64,000 bases of DNA from JACKNG01 sp040220855 (GTDB lineage: Bacteria; Pseudomonadota; Gammaproteobacteria; Ga0077536): NCBI GenBank assembly GCA_040220855.1, contig JAVJVZ010000041.1, positions 1 through 64,000 on the forward strand. The letters run 5' to 3'. The translations under genes were made by a program, and so were the position numbers. Position 1 is the stretch's first letter, and the number at the start of each line of letters is the position of its first letter. The notes beneath the pieces were generated by a model, which ran no database searches, was not told the origin of the DNA, and worked only from the letters and a program-made list of their open reading frames with translations. This document shows, piece by piece, positions 10,000 through 19,200 of this stretch.

Positions 10000-10490
10000 A
10001 CAGCTACGGGTCGCGCCAAAAGCTCGCCGGGGTCGACCGTTCTTCAGACGTGACTTGCCGCCGACCAAACGCTTCAATCCGAAAGTACCGGTGCCGCTCT
10101 GCGGTTAGTCGATGACGCCCCCAGTTGAACAAATTGAGAACGGTAGATTGAACACTGAAAAATCGTTGCGTGTTTCCCCACTGAACCAAACCCCAACATT
10201 TGTCGCTCGCTGATCCGAGTGCGGCGATGAGACGCTTCGATGCGATTGTTGGCGTATTGGGTTGTGTCATGGGGAACACCGGGCATTTCCTCTCGATGCG
10301 CTACGCGATAACTTCCGAGTTTGTCAATTACCTATCGGTTCGGTGAACGATGTTGCCGCTTGAGCAGTTTACGGAAAAAGCGCTTGGCGGCTCGGCCACT
10401 ACGCCGCCGCTGAAGCAATACGTCTGTGACGTCACCGTCCTGGTCAATGGCGCGCCACAGATTGGACTTCCCCCGTTCCCGTAGACAGTC
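10000..10490 (-). pseudogene. IS6-family transposase fragment, several frameshifts
   Basis: Read in pieces on the minus strand, this gives IS6-type DDE transposase blocks: SNLWRAIDQDGDVTDVLLQ and RAAKRFFRKLLKRQ (about 10490-10340), then VIDKLGSYRVAHRE, YANNRIEASHRRTR and ERQMLGFGSVG in other frames (about 10330-10150), and a C-terminal part. At least two frameshifts separate them and the N-terminal third is missing. The 5' side ends abruptly in an IS3 fragment near 10495. Confidence 0.8.
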
Positions 10491-10497
10491 CCGCCCC

Positions 10498-10833
10498 TCA
10501 CGCCGCGGCGGCCTCGAAGGCCTCCGGGCTGATGCCGCCGAGGTGGCTGTGGCGGCGGGTTCGATTGTAGAACGACTCGATGTAATCGAAGACATCGGCG
10601 CGGGCCAGGTCGCGTGTCTTGTATATGCGCTTCTTGACCCGTTCCTGTTTCAAGCTGGCGAAGAAGGACTCGGCCACCGCGTTGTCCCAGCAGTTGCCGC
10701 GGCGGCTCATGCTCGGTTGTAAGCCGTTCGTACGGCAGAAGCGCTGCCAGTCGTCGCTGCCGTACTGGGTACCCTGGTCAGAGTGGACGATCACCGACTG
10801 CTTCGGCGTAGTGTGCCGAAACTCAGCCGCCAA
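10498..10833 (-). pseudogene. IS3-family orfB fragment (C-terminal integrase core)
   Basis: About 111 codons of an IS3-group OrfB are present: VIVHSDQGTQYGSDDWQRF with the second catalytic Asp, then MSRRGNCWDNAVAESFFAS with the catalytic Glu, then the usual YIESFYNRTRRHSHLGG end. The first catalytic Asp and all of OrfA are missing. It is cut at 10833 upstream and abuts an IS6 relic downstream. Confidence 0.88.
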
Positions 10834-10948
10834 GAAAAGGCTGCAATTTCCGCATGGTACGCGAGCCTATACCCGATGCCTTGCGCCTAGCGTCGGCAGC
10901 CCAACCTAAACTAATCTCACGTCAATAAACGAGCTCCAAATCCAATTC

Positions 10949-12001
10949 TTGATGCTGATTTTCGCCGGTTGGGTAAACCGCTCTCAGCTCGAAGTCATCG
11001 CCTACCTAAAAGAGGAAAATCGAGTGCTGCGCGACCAGCTTGGCAATAAGCGCCTGTTCCTCACCGACGCCCCGCGACGACGCCTCGCGGCAAAGGCCAA
11101 ATTGGTTGGTCGTCGTGGGCTCTTCGAAATCGAAACTCTGGTAACTCCGGATACTTTGCTCCGATGGTACCGGACGCTGATCGCGCAAAAGTACGATGGA
11201 AGCGCCGTCCGTAGGCCAGGCCGCCCTAAGACAGCCGACGAAATAGAGGATCTGATTGTGCGAGTGGCCCGAGACAATCCTGGCTGGGGCTACACACGGA
11301 TCCGCGGTGCGCTATATAACCTTGGGCACGACCTTGGCCGCAACACAATCAAACGCATTTTGCTCGACAACGGCATCGATCCCGCCCCGCTCCGCGATGA
11401 AACCCTGTCGTGGAAAACCTTTCTAAACACCCATTGGGGCGCGATCTCCGCGACTGATTTCTTTAGCGTCGAAGTCCTCACGCGAAATGGTTTGATCCGA
11501 CATTTCGTGCTCTTCGTCATCGACCTCGAGACCCGCAGAGTCGAGATCGCTGGAATTGTCCAACAACCCGACGGCCGATGGATGCAGCAGGTCGCGCGTA
11601 ACCTAACCGATCTCGGCGGGGGCTCGCTAAATGGCTGCCGCTATCTGATCCACGATCGCGATCCATTGTTTACCGACGCCTTCACGGCACTGTTGAAGTC
11701 TGAGGGTGTCACGACAGTGAAGTTGCCGGCACACAGCCCGAATTTGAATGCTTATGCAGAGCGCTTTGTTCGCTCCATCAAATCGGAGTGCCTCGCGAAG
11801 ATCATTCCATTGGGTGAGCGGCATCTTCGGGCGGCGGTCACCGAATATATCGAGCATTATCACGTCGAGCGCAATCACCAAGGCATCGATAACAAATTGG
11901 TAAACAGATCACTCGACCGATCTGCTGGCATGGACCGCGACGTCCAGTGCAATGAAAGGTTGGGCGGTCTCCTCAAGTACTACTGCAGAAAGGCTGCTTG
12001 A
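10949..12001 (+). CDS. Integrase-core (rve) DDE transposase, apparently full length
   Basis: The protein is 350 aa. The N-terminal coiled part (VIAYLKEENRVLRDQLG) precedes a helix-turn-helix region (ETLVTPDTLLRWYRTLIAQ), the segment NPGWGYTRIRGALYNLGH and an integrase core. The catalytic acidic residues are visible in ISATDFFSVEV, LIHDRDPLFT and LNAYAERFVRSIKSE. The C-terminus (ERLGGLLKYYCRKAA) matches where this transposase group usually ends, so it looks intact. It is on the plus strand, opposite its neighbours, and splits the minus-strand enzyme cluster at 7.3-9.9 kb from that at 12.1-15.2 kb. The start may be the second ATG at 10952. Confidence 0.88.
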   Translation: MMLIFAGWVNRSQLEVIAYLKEENRVLRDQLGNKRLFLTDAPRRRLAAKAKLVGRRGLFEIETLVTPDTLLRWYRTLIAQKYDGSAVRRPGRPKTADEIEDLIVRVARDNPGWGYTRIRGALYNLGHDLGRNTIKRILLDNGIDPAPLRDETLSWKTFLNTHWGAISATDFFSVEVLTRNGLIRHFVLFVIDLETRRVEIAGIVQQPDGRWMQQVARNLTDLGGGSLNGCRYLIHDRDPLFTDAFTALLKSEGVTTVKLPAHSPNLNAYAERFVRSIKSECLAKIIPLGERHLRAAVTEYIEHYHVERNHQGIDNKLVNRSLDRSAGMDRDVQCNERLGGLLKYYCRKAA

Positions 12002-12110
12002 TGGTGGGCTACGTTTTGGCACACTACGGGAGCCGGCCGGGCAAGAACCCAGAGCCCAACGAAACATACGGCTTTGCACAGCAGTATTTGCCGGACTATC
12101 AGCGACCCGC

Positions 12111-13799
12111 CTATTCCAGAAACGCCCATACTTTCTCCCAAAACCCACCATCGCTCCAGTAGTTGATATGCCCACCGGGACCAAGATCTATTTCTCTTAC
12201 GCCCGAACGACCTTGGACGTCCCCGATGTAATCACCTTCACGCCAGACGTTCGCCCAATTAGGTGGGCTTTCGAACGCATAGCCATCGTCTATCGCTCGC
12301 GATTCCGCGGTGCTACCCAAGCACCGGTCATAAAGCGAATACGCCGGAGATCCGGCTGTTATCAAAGCAGTTACGCTAGCATTGTTGTCACGGCCCAGTG
12401 CGTCGATTGCAATAACAGAGCCCTGACTGTGGGCCACGACTACGATTTGCTCACCTCGTTCTGCTTGATGCCTTATCACCTGCAGCAACCTGTGCCGCAC
12501 CATTCTTCCTGCAGAAAGGTCTACGACCGATTCGGAATCTTCTGATTTAGGAACTATGTAGAAAAGAATGTCGACAATGACGGCAGTCGCAATGGAAAGG
12601 GGACCGATAAAGAAAAATAGGTAAGGGAGGAATCGCATAGATGACCAGCTATACACCTCCCAAACCGATAGCCCTTGCCACGGGAGCCGGCAATCCGATG
12701 AGTACGCAACAAAGCTGTACACGACAACTAGGGTCGCATACACGGCTGCGCATCCAGCAATAATCCAAAGCGCTAGCCTTCTAGCTAATTGTCCAGGTGA
12801 ACGGGGACGTGGTTCCTGTGCAGATTTTCTCGATACGAACCAATAGATTGATCCCACCAAAAGGAACCCGACCGCGAGAAATGCAACCAACGTTGCAAAT
12901 GTGAGCTCGACAAACGCTAGGGGATAGTTCAATGTCTCAAGAGAATCTGTATAAATGATCTGCCATACCTGATATTGGTTATCGGAAAGGATCCGACTAC
13001 TAAATATCGCAGTAGCCCATAGAAGGGCCCCAATTGCGGAGATCACAAAGAAGGGAAGAATCAGCAGCCCCATACGGGCTACCCTTTGATCCCAGGTAAA
13101 GCTTTTGTTAATGCAAGTGTGTGCCAGCGCGAAGAACAGCGCCAGGCCTGTAACTCCTTGGCTTCCGACGTAGACGCTAGTCGCAAACAAGAGAGTGTCG
13201 TTTATAGATATGTATTTCGTGACGACTCCGAGAGTTGCGAGCCCAATTAAGGAAGCCCAAATCCAACCCGCCCACAGTACGCCGCCGAATTTCTTCAGAT
13301 ACACGGTGAGGCAGCACAAGGTGGTCACAAAGCCGATTCCTATTGCCCCAATTACTCTGGCTCCTAATTGCTCCGAAGTTTTCCAAGCTAGCCCAACCAA
13401 CGGTCCGTAAATGGAGAATACAAGGAACGCTTCAAAACAAAAACGATAGATCGCACTTGGCCCACTTAAGGGAAACCGAGCGGGTTGCGGCTTGTGGGCG
13501 AACCGCAACAAAGCGGCAATAATGCGTACAAGGTAATCAAGAACACTTAGAGCGCTGCGTCGTGGTTTCGCTATATCGGACCAGTTAGCCTCAATGATTG
13601 AGGTGACCCCATCATCGACTATCAAGCGTGGATACAAGATGCCATCTATGACGAGATCCGAGCGTATTCCACTAGCGCCGCCCTCATGCATACCGATGCT
13701 GACGTTGCGCAGAAGATGTCCTGGATCCGGATCACCTACCCCGTGAACCACGATGAACGTTCGTCGAGGAGTGGGGGATAGAGATCTGTGACGACTCAT
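12111..13799 (-). CDS. Membrane-embedded alpha/beta hydrolase (lipase/esterase-like)
   Basis: The protein is about 562 aa. I choose the ATG at 13799 (MSRHRSLSPTP) because GGAG lies 6 nt before it; the frame extends 12 bases further to a TTG. Near the N-terminus FIVVHGVGDPDPGH is the hydrolase HG oxyanion strand. About eight transmembrane segments follow (residues about 110-390, for example AFLVFSIYGPLVGLAW). The hydrolase fold then resumes with QIVVVAHSQGSVIAIDAL, whose Ser in HSQGS is the nucleophile. The final GPGGHINYW offers a catalytic His. The membrane domain is thus inserted between the first strand and the nucleophile elbow. It is the last of four coupled genes, starting next to the stop of the 65-aa gene. 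A membrane lipid or hydrophobic ester substrate is likely but not shown. Confidence 0.8.
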   Translation of the reverse strand: MSRHRSLSPTPRRTFIVVHGVGDPDPGHLLRNVSIGMHEGGASGIRSDLVIDGILYPRLIVDDGVTSIIEANWSDIAKPRRSALSVLDYLVRIIAALLRFAHKPQPARFPLSGPSAIYRFCFEAFLVFSIYGPLVGLAWKTSEQLGARVIGAIGIGFVTTLCCLTVYLKKFGGVLWAGWIWASLIGLATLGVVTKYISINDTLLFATSVYVGSQGVTGLALFFALAHTCINKSFTWDQRVARMGLLILPFFVISAIGALLWATAIFSSRILSDNQYQVWQIIYTDSLETLNYPLAFVELTFATLVAFLAVGFLLVGSIYWFVSRKSAQEPRPRSPGQLARRLALWIIAGCAAVYATLVVVYSFVAYSSDCRLPWQGLSVWEVYSWSSMRFLPYLFFFIGPLSIATAVIVDILFYIVPKSEDSESVVDLSAGRMVRHRLLQVIRHQAERGEQIVVVAHSQGSVIAIDALGRDNNASVTALITAGSPAYSLYDRCLGSTAESRAIDDGYAFESPPNWANVWREGDYIGDVQGRSGVREIDLGPGGHINYWSDGGFWEKVWAFLE

Positions 13800-13801
13800 C
13801 T

Positions 13802-13999
13802 CTAGCTCCAATCATGCGACAAACACAGGTTAGAACGCCGTTCAACACGTATCACGGTAGCCAGAACACCTGCTCCGTCCGGCGTCAATTTATGCCAGGG
13901 ACTTGCTAAGCGAGAGTCGGATTCGCGGAGAAAATCCGAGGCGCCCCCAATCGCGACCGTCGTCGCCTCGATGTCGAGCGTCGAGCAACGTTGGGTCAT
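13802..13999 (-). CDS. 65-aa protein of unknown function in AlkB-like operon
   Basis: The ATG at 13999 overlaps the stop of the upstream 59-aa gene (ATGA), and the gene ends two bases before the start codon of the membrane hydrolase. This spacing, rather than homology, is the main evidence that it is real. The product starts MTQRCSTLDIEATTVAIGG and is polar, with no membrane segment or motif that I recognise. A longer version from an upstream ATG (MYSALK) would overlap the 59-aa gene more deeply. Confidence 0.5.
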   Translation of the reverse strand: MTQRCSTLDIEATTVAIGGASDFLRESDSRLASPWHKLTPDGAGVLATVIRVERRSNLCLSHDWS

Positions 14000-14175
14000 T
14001 TTGAGAGCGCTATACAACTGACAAGCGCGCTAACAAATACCAGGATAATTATAATTCCTGTGGTGCGCATCACGTATGCGATGTAACTCCGTGTTTCGAG
14101 CCAAGCTCCACAATCGGGGCATCTCTTAGACTCCTCGATTAGACGCCCACTCCCGCAGTATCGGCAATGGCTCAT
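13996..14175 (-). CDS. 59-aa zinc-ribbon membrane protein
   Basis: This short gene begins MSHCRYCGSGRLIEES. It carries two Cys pairs, CRYC and CPDC, spaced as in a zinc ribbon (Cys4, Cys7, Cys19, Cys22). One hydrophobic segment follows (GIIIILVFVSALVSCIAL), so it should be a single-pass membrane protein with a metal-binding cytoplasmic head. Its ATG overlaps the TAA of the oxygenase gene (TAATG) and its TGA overlaps the next ATG (ATGA), so translation is probably coupled through the whole operon. A zinc-ribbon anchor could act as an assembly or electron-transfer partner of the diiron enzyme; that role is inference. Confidence 0.65.
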   Translation of the reverse strand: MSHCRYCGSGRLIEESKRCPDCGAWLETRSYIAYVMRTTGIIIILVFVSALVSCIALSK

Positions 14176-15230
14176 TAGAGTGTCACCGTGCTGTTGTCGT
14201 CTTGGTAGTTACCGGACTTCATCACCTCAGCGACGCGCGGATCCATAACGTACTGCCAAACAGGAGGAAATAAGGGAAGGGCATACATTAGTAAGATTGA
14301 AGTGGGCAGGAAACGGCGCTCCCCCTTTAATTGTTCATGCCCATCCAATTCTGAAGGCTCTCGATGATGCGCGTCGTGACTCGGAAGCCCGAGGAGAAGC
14401 ACATTGCTAACGAGGGATGGCGAATCCCACGCACGCGGGTGCATTGCGTTTTCGCGATCATTCGATATGAGACCATAATGTTGAACAAAATTAGTCAATT
14501 CAATAACCACAATGGCTATTATGCTGGTCAACGCTAAAAATATTACGGCGGGCGAGCCACCTATGAATGCGATAAAGCCGTATGCAACCGGAACCAACAG
14601 TAGCTTAATCGGTAGCCGCATAGACTCGAGCGCATATACCGGAGAGGTTAACGACAAGAAGGAAGGCGTTGCCGCTTTAGCAAGTCCACCGAAAAAAGAC
14701 CGTTCGAAGTATTTGTAAAAGGATTCGCCCACACGCGCCGTTGCGTTGTCCTTAGGTGTCCCCACCTCTCTATGATGATTCTCGTGCGACTCTGTGAAAT
14801 GTGGATAGCTAATCAACACCGATGCGACGTCTGTTAGAAGGATAGAAGTCACATCCCGCCGATGCGCTAGTAAATGTAGTCCAGGAACCATGAATAGAGC
14901 GCCTCCAAAGCCAACAATTATGGCCATAGAATGAGCTTCATGAACTCCGATAGCTGGTTCCGTAACGGTGGCGATGCCGGCAGCCAGCGAGAGCAAGTAC
15001 AATGGAATGATTGGTAGCAGCGCGAGAGATGGAGGATTTGTCCATGTTCTAAGGTGGTTCTCTAGAGGCTTGAGAATAATGTCTAGCGCAATCAGGAAAC
15101 CCCACGCAAGCGACACGTATTTGCCGAATCCTGTCTTCACATAAAATAGTTCGCACACTAGACCGACAAGTGCCACAGCGGGAACGAAGTGCCAAGCGTA
15201 GGCGGAAACGGCTTTACCGGCTGGGGACAT
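14175..15230 (-). CDS. AlkB-like membrane diiron oxygenase/desaturase
   Basis: The protein is 351 aa with about six transmembrane segments. The histidine boxes of membrane non-heme diiron enzymes are present: HLLAHRR, then HFTESHENHHRE (HxxxHxxHH), the alkane-hydroxylase type NFVQHYGL, and LPSHDAHHREP (HDxHH). The NxxxHYG box places it nearer alkane 1-monooxygenases and related hydroxylases than acyl-CoA desaturases. These enzymes use two iron atoms and O2 to hydroxylate or desaturate a hydrocarbon chain and need electrons from a rubredoxin or ferredoxin. No rubredoxin is nearby, but a zinc-ribbon protein is translationally coupled downstream. It is the first gene of a four-gene operon ending in a membrane hydrolase, which suggests modification of a lipid or hydrophobic compound. 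Confidence 0.85.
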   Translation of the reverse strand: MSPAGKAVSAYAWHFVPAVALVGLVCELFYVKTGFGKYVSLAWGFLIALDIILKPLENHLRTWTNPPSLALLPIIPLYLLSLAAGIATVTEPAIGVHEAHSMAIIVGFGGALFMVPGLHLLAHRRDVTSILLTDVASVLISYPHFTESHENHHREVGTPKDNATARVGESFYKYFERSFFGGLAKAATPSFLSLTSPVYALESMRLPIKLLLVPVAYGFIAFIGGSPAVIFLALTSIIAIVVIELTNFVQHYGLISNDRENAMHPRAWDSPSLVSNVLLLGLPSHDAHHREPSELDGHEQLKGERRFLPTSILLMYALPLFPPVWQYVMDPRVAEVMKSGNYQDDNSTVTL

Positions 15231-15381
15231 TCTAAGCTCCAGGTTTCCTGACCATTTCTCGATTTCGGAAAGTTATGTGTAGAAGTTTCGACTTGATCTG
15301 ACACCGCGCTTGAAGAAAGCGAGGGTTACCGGTTTTGATGGAGTTACCAAGCCACATCAAAACCATAGAGAGGTAACCCTC

Positions 15382-15543
15382 ATGTTGAATACTAGCGAGA
15401 AAGTCATCAAGCACAAGGTCGGCTTGCTCAATCTGGCCGAGGAGCTGGGCAATGTGTCTCGGGCCTGTAAGGTCATGGGGCTGTCGCGAGATACGTTCTA
15501 TCGCTATAAGGCGGCGGTAGACGAAGGCGGTGTCGAAGCGCTG
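15382..15543 (+). pseudogene. IS481-family transposase, N-terminal fragment
   Basis: The ATG at 15382 opens MLNTSEKVIKHKVGLLNLAE, then NVSRACKVMGLSRDTFYRYK and VDEGGVEAL, the typical N-terminal helix-turn-helix start of an IS481-group transposase. About 54 codons remain before the frame runs into an antisense IS91 fragment at about 15545. The integrase core is lost. The upstream bases 15240-15381 probably hold the element's left end. Confidence 0.82.
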
Positions 15544-15549
15544 GGGGTT

Positions 15550-15897
15550 TTACCCCGTCGAGGAACAGCATGTGAAAGTGGACGTTAAGGTTGAGCGCAC
15601 TGCCGAAGCGCTGGATCAAGGTCACGGCACTAGTCTGGGCTGTCTTACGAGTGAACCCCGCCTTCTTGGTCAGGTGCGTGGCGATGCAGCGGTAGACAAT
15701 GCCGAGCACGCCGGCCATGACCTCAGGGCGGCTGGCGAACAGGAAGCGTAACGGATAAGGGAAGCTCAGTACCCACTGGCGTACCGGCTGCTCGGGAAAC
15801 ACCTCCTCGACCAGCAGCGCCGCGCTCTCCGCCATGCGCCGGGCGCCGCAGCTCGGGCAGAAGCCGCGCCGCTTGCAGCTGAGCGCGACCAGGTGCT
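15550..15897 (-). pseudogene. IS91-family transposase internal fragment
   Basis: About 115 codons from the middle of an IS91-type (HUH/Y1) transposase are present: HLVALSCKRRGFCPSCGARR, a run including LVEEVFPEQPVRQWVLSFP, and LNVHFHMLFLDGV with the HxH metal motif. It is closely related to the larger copy at 46466-48191. Both ends are cut: upstream it is fused in frame to an IS3 orfA fragment, and downstream it runs into an antisense IS481 fragment. Confidence 0.88.
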
Positions 15898-16051
15898 CGC
15901 CCACGCCCAGGTGGGCGTATTTCGTCTTCCACAGGTAAAACGTCGCCTCGCTCACCCCGATCTGGCGACAGATGTCGGCGACCGCCGTACCGGCTTCGTG
16001 TTGGCGCAGCGCATACGTGATCTGTTCCTCCGAATACTTCGACCGCTTCAT
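15898..16051 (-). pseudogene. IS3-family orfA fragment fused to IS91 fragment
   Basis: The frame starts MKRSKYSEEQITYALRQHE and continues to ADICRQIGVSEATFYLWK, the helix-turn-helix of an IS3-family OrfA. After KYAHLGVGE it passes without a frame change into IS91 sequence, giving a 192-codon chimeric open frame that is an artefact of nested insertions or deletions. Confidence 0.85.
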
Positions 16052-16266
16052 GTCCTCTCTACTTCTCTCGAGGACCTCGAAGCACCACTCTAGTCCAAGT
16101 CTAAATGGCCGTCGATTTGGGGGCTGACGTCAACGAGTCTCTACGGCCTTTGGATGCAAGAGGATAACGAAAAGCGAACTGACGACAGCCCCGTAAGCTT
16201 GCGGCCGGCAGCTGGGTGACGTCGAAAGCTCTTTTCTCAAACCGGAATATGCACAATACGCCCCAA

Positions 16267-19200
16267 CTAATTGCCGCACGAAAAAATCCGTTTCATCCGA
16301 TGGGACGATAGACCGAGCAGGACCAGTGCGACCCCCAGAGCGACTAGATAAGGCTTCTCTAGAGCCACAACCTGCCGGATGCCAATGTTGCTGACATAAT
16401 CCTCGACATTTGGATCAGATTCCCCATTGTCCACGCGTCCGTTGAAATTGGGATCTTCCTCCCCGTCGATTATTCCATCCCCATCAGAATCCGGATTCCT
16501 CGGGTCTGTTGTAGTGGACGGATCCGCGTCTGCCACGAAAACATCGATGTTCGTTCCCATGAGTTCGCCAGCACCATCCGGATCGGAGACAGGAAACTCG
16601 ACACCAAGCTCGACGCCATCGGATAGTCCATCTTGGTCTGAATCAAACTCACAACCATCCGTCTCGCCTATATCTTGAACTCCGTCCCCGTCGATATCTT
16701 CCAAACTATCCAATAAACCATCGTCGTCAGTGTCTCGATCAACCGGAGACAAACACGAGTTGGTCTCAAAGAAATCTCCTATACCATCACCATCTGTATC
16801 GACCGTCGCGCGCACAAGAGTAATGTTGGTGGTGTAGACCTCGGCATTTGCGACGCCCTCGCTATGGAGTGCGAACTGAAGATCAACAGTTTGCCCACGG
16901 AAGTCTTTCACTGGCATCGAAGCGGGCAAGGCGCGGTCAGGTTCGGCGTCTGTGCCCGCGATTGACCAGCGTGTTTGCCCGTTGATAAGAATGCTATACC
17001 AGTCTCCATCCCCGGTGTCCGTAAACAACACGTCTGCGACCAGCGACACCGCATCATCTGGGATTTGCACGGCAAAACTAGAGGCCGATGGGGAGTTCTC
17101 TTCATGGAGAAGAACGCAGCGCTCCCGGGCACCTCCTAGCTCCTCAAACGCGGTCAGGCCAAGCTCCGCCTCAGAAATATTCGTTTGAGCTATTGTGCTC
17201 TGTGTTAGCGTCAACTCTAATCCAACACAGACTGGCCCTAGCTCTTCCAGCGTGACCAAGTTGTCGAATCCCCCCCAAGGGCTAAGAGCAAGCGCGTCCG
17301 CGTATTCTGACCCCGCTTCGGCTGACAGCACCGGAGATATCCAACTTCCGATGCGAAAATATTCTTCAGCCATCGGATCGGTCGTATCGACCCAGGATGA
17401 AAGAATCGCAGTTTCCTCTACAAGCGCGAGATAGAATTGGTTTTTGACATTAGTGTGCCGGTCGATGCTAACCGCCACTCCCTGCCCTCCGTGCGCGTGC
17501 GCCTTACCTATCCGCTGGCCGAAGCCTGTTAACCCTGTGCCGTAGTAATTGTCTACCAAAGCAACCGAAGTTTCGGGAAGGTAATCCTGAAAGTCTTTGA
17601 CCGAGAACTCGCCAATGTCTGTAGGCGAGGCAGTTGGCGCGTCAAGGATGGTGAACAAATCGATCCTCACTCCCTCCGAAGACATCAAGTCGGCGAGAAG
17701 TGCGTTAACGCGGCTGCCGTGGCTATGACCAATCATGTGGAGCGGCATCTCGTATCCCGCGAACTGCGCACTCAGCATCTCAGCGAACTTCTTCGCTGCT
17801 GAATACGTATTAGCGAGGCTTTTCCGCGCTCCACCGATCAAAGCCTCTGGCGCGTCGAACCCCAGCTTGCCTTCCTCTGTTATCGGGAAAAAGGAAAGAA
17901 TGTTTCTCTCCGGAACACCGTTTGCGCTGTTGTACGCGCCCTCCCAGTGCAGGCGAACGATGTTAAAGCCAAGATTCTCGGACAATGCCGGAATCTGAAA
18001 TTCGCGCTTCAACCTATCGCGAATCGCGTTTATGAGTTCGTCATCTGGCGGAGCAAAAGGATCAAATTGTCCAGTAGATTGCCATCCGTGGGTGTATAGG
18101 ATTGTTGGGAAACTCTGGGAGAACACCTGCGATGATTGAAGTTGTTTATTCGCGTCGAATGAGAAGCTGGTTATGTGAGCTACCGTGACGAAATCCGGCT
18201 TGTCTTGTCTGTGGTTTTCTTCGGAGTATTGGTGGCGGTTCGTGATCGCACGTATCTCGGTTTCCGACAGCGCCTCGGAGAATATTTGAACGTCATCGAT
18301 AGCCCCAGCGAAATTGCCCTCTATCCCAACTTGATCAGGGCGCGACGTGGTTCCAAGGTAGGCGTCGTAGCTGAAATAGGCGTCTGGGATGTCAACGTAG
18401 TTCTCGGACGTTACCTTTCCGCCTTTATAGATCTTTATGAACGCACCGCTTTTAAAGGTGAAGGCAAGGTGAGTCCATTCATACAAGGGGACCGAGGTTT
18501 CGAACCCAGCGTAAGTTTTTTCGCCGGCACTTGTATCGCATCCGGCCTCTTCCCCGACCCAGAACGAGACGGTTCCCCCATTCAAGCCAGCGCCTATACC
18601 GCTAGTGCCATCGAAGCCGCACCAAGCCGACAAGAGCCGTCCAGTTTCAGTGTTAGGTTTTATCCACATTGAGATCGTAAATTCGTTAAGCGCTGGTAAA
18701 GTCCGCTGCAAGTCGAGATAGTCGTCAATTCCATCGAAGACAGCCGCGCCGTCGACAATTCCCTCACCGGGCTGAAACGAGAGTTGCCCCATCGGGGCAC
18801 CGCTTGGGCCTCCAGCGAGATCCGCTGCGCTAAAATTCAGCGGGTAATATGCGAAAAGTTCCGGATCAAAAGTCGGCACCGCCGCTGTCGACGAACTCAA
18901 GGCCCCAACGGCATCGATGTCGGCGCCAGTTGTGTCCCCAAAGCCGCCGGGGCCTTGAGTTGAGTCATCGACAATCTGGACTGCGTCGAAACGTAAAGTC
19001 CCACCCAAGAAGCCCGGAAACGCTTGGTCGATATCGATAGACGCTGCTCCGCCCGCTGCTCCAGGGATCTCGAAGAATCCATCGCCGTTAATGTCGCCTC
19101 CAGCGGGCAGCAAAGCTGCGGTTTCCGGCGTAGGTCGCACAGCAAGATGCGTTCCCTCCACAGAAGTGCCCCACTCGAAGACGTATAGGTCTGCTGCGGC

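Noticed and set aside
18175..18672. 165-codon plus-strand frame
   Set aside because: Antisense to the LamG domain of the surface protein.
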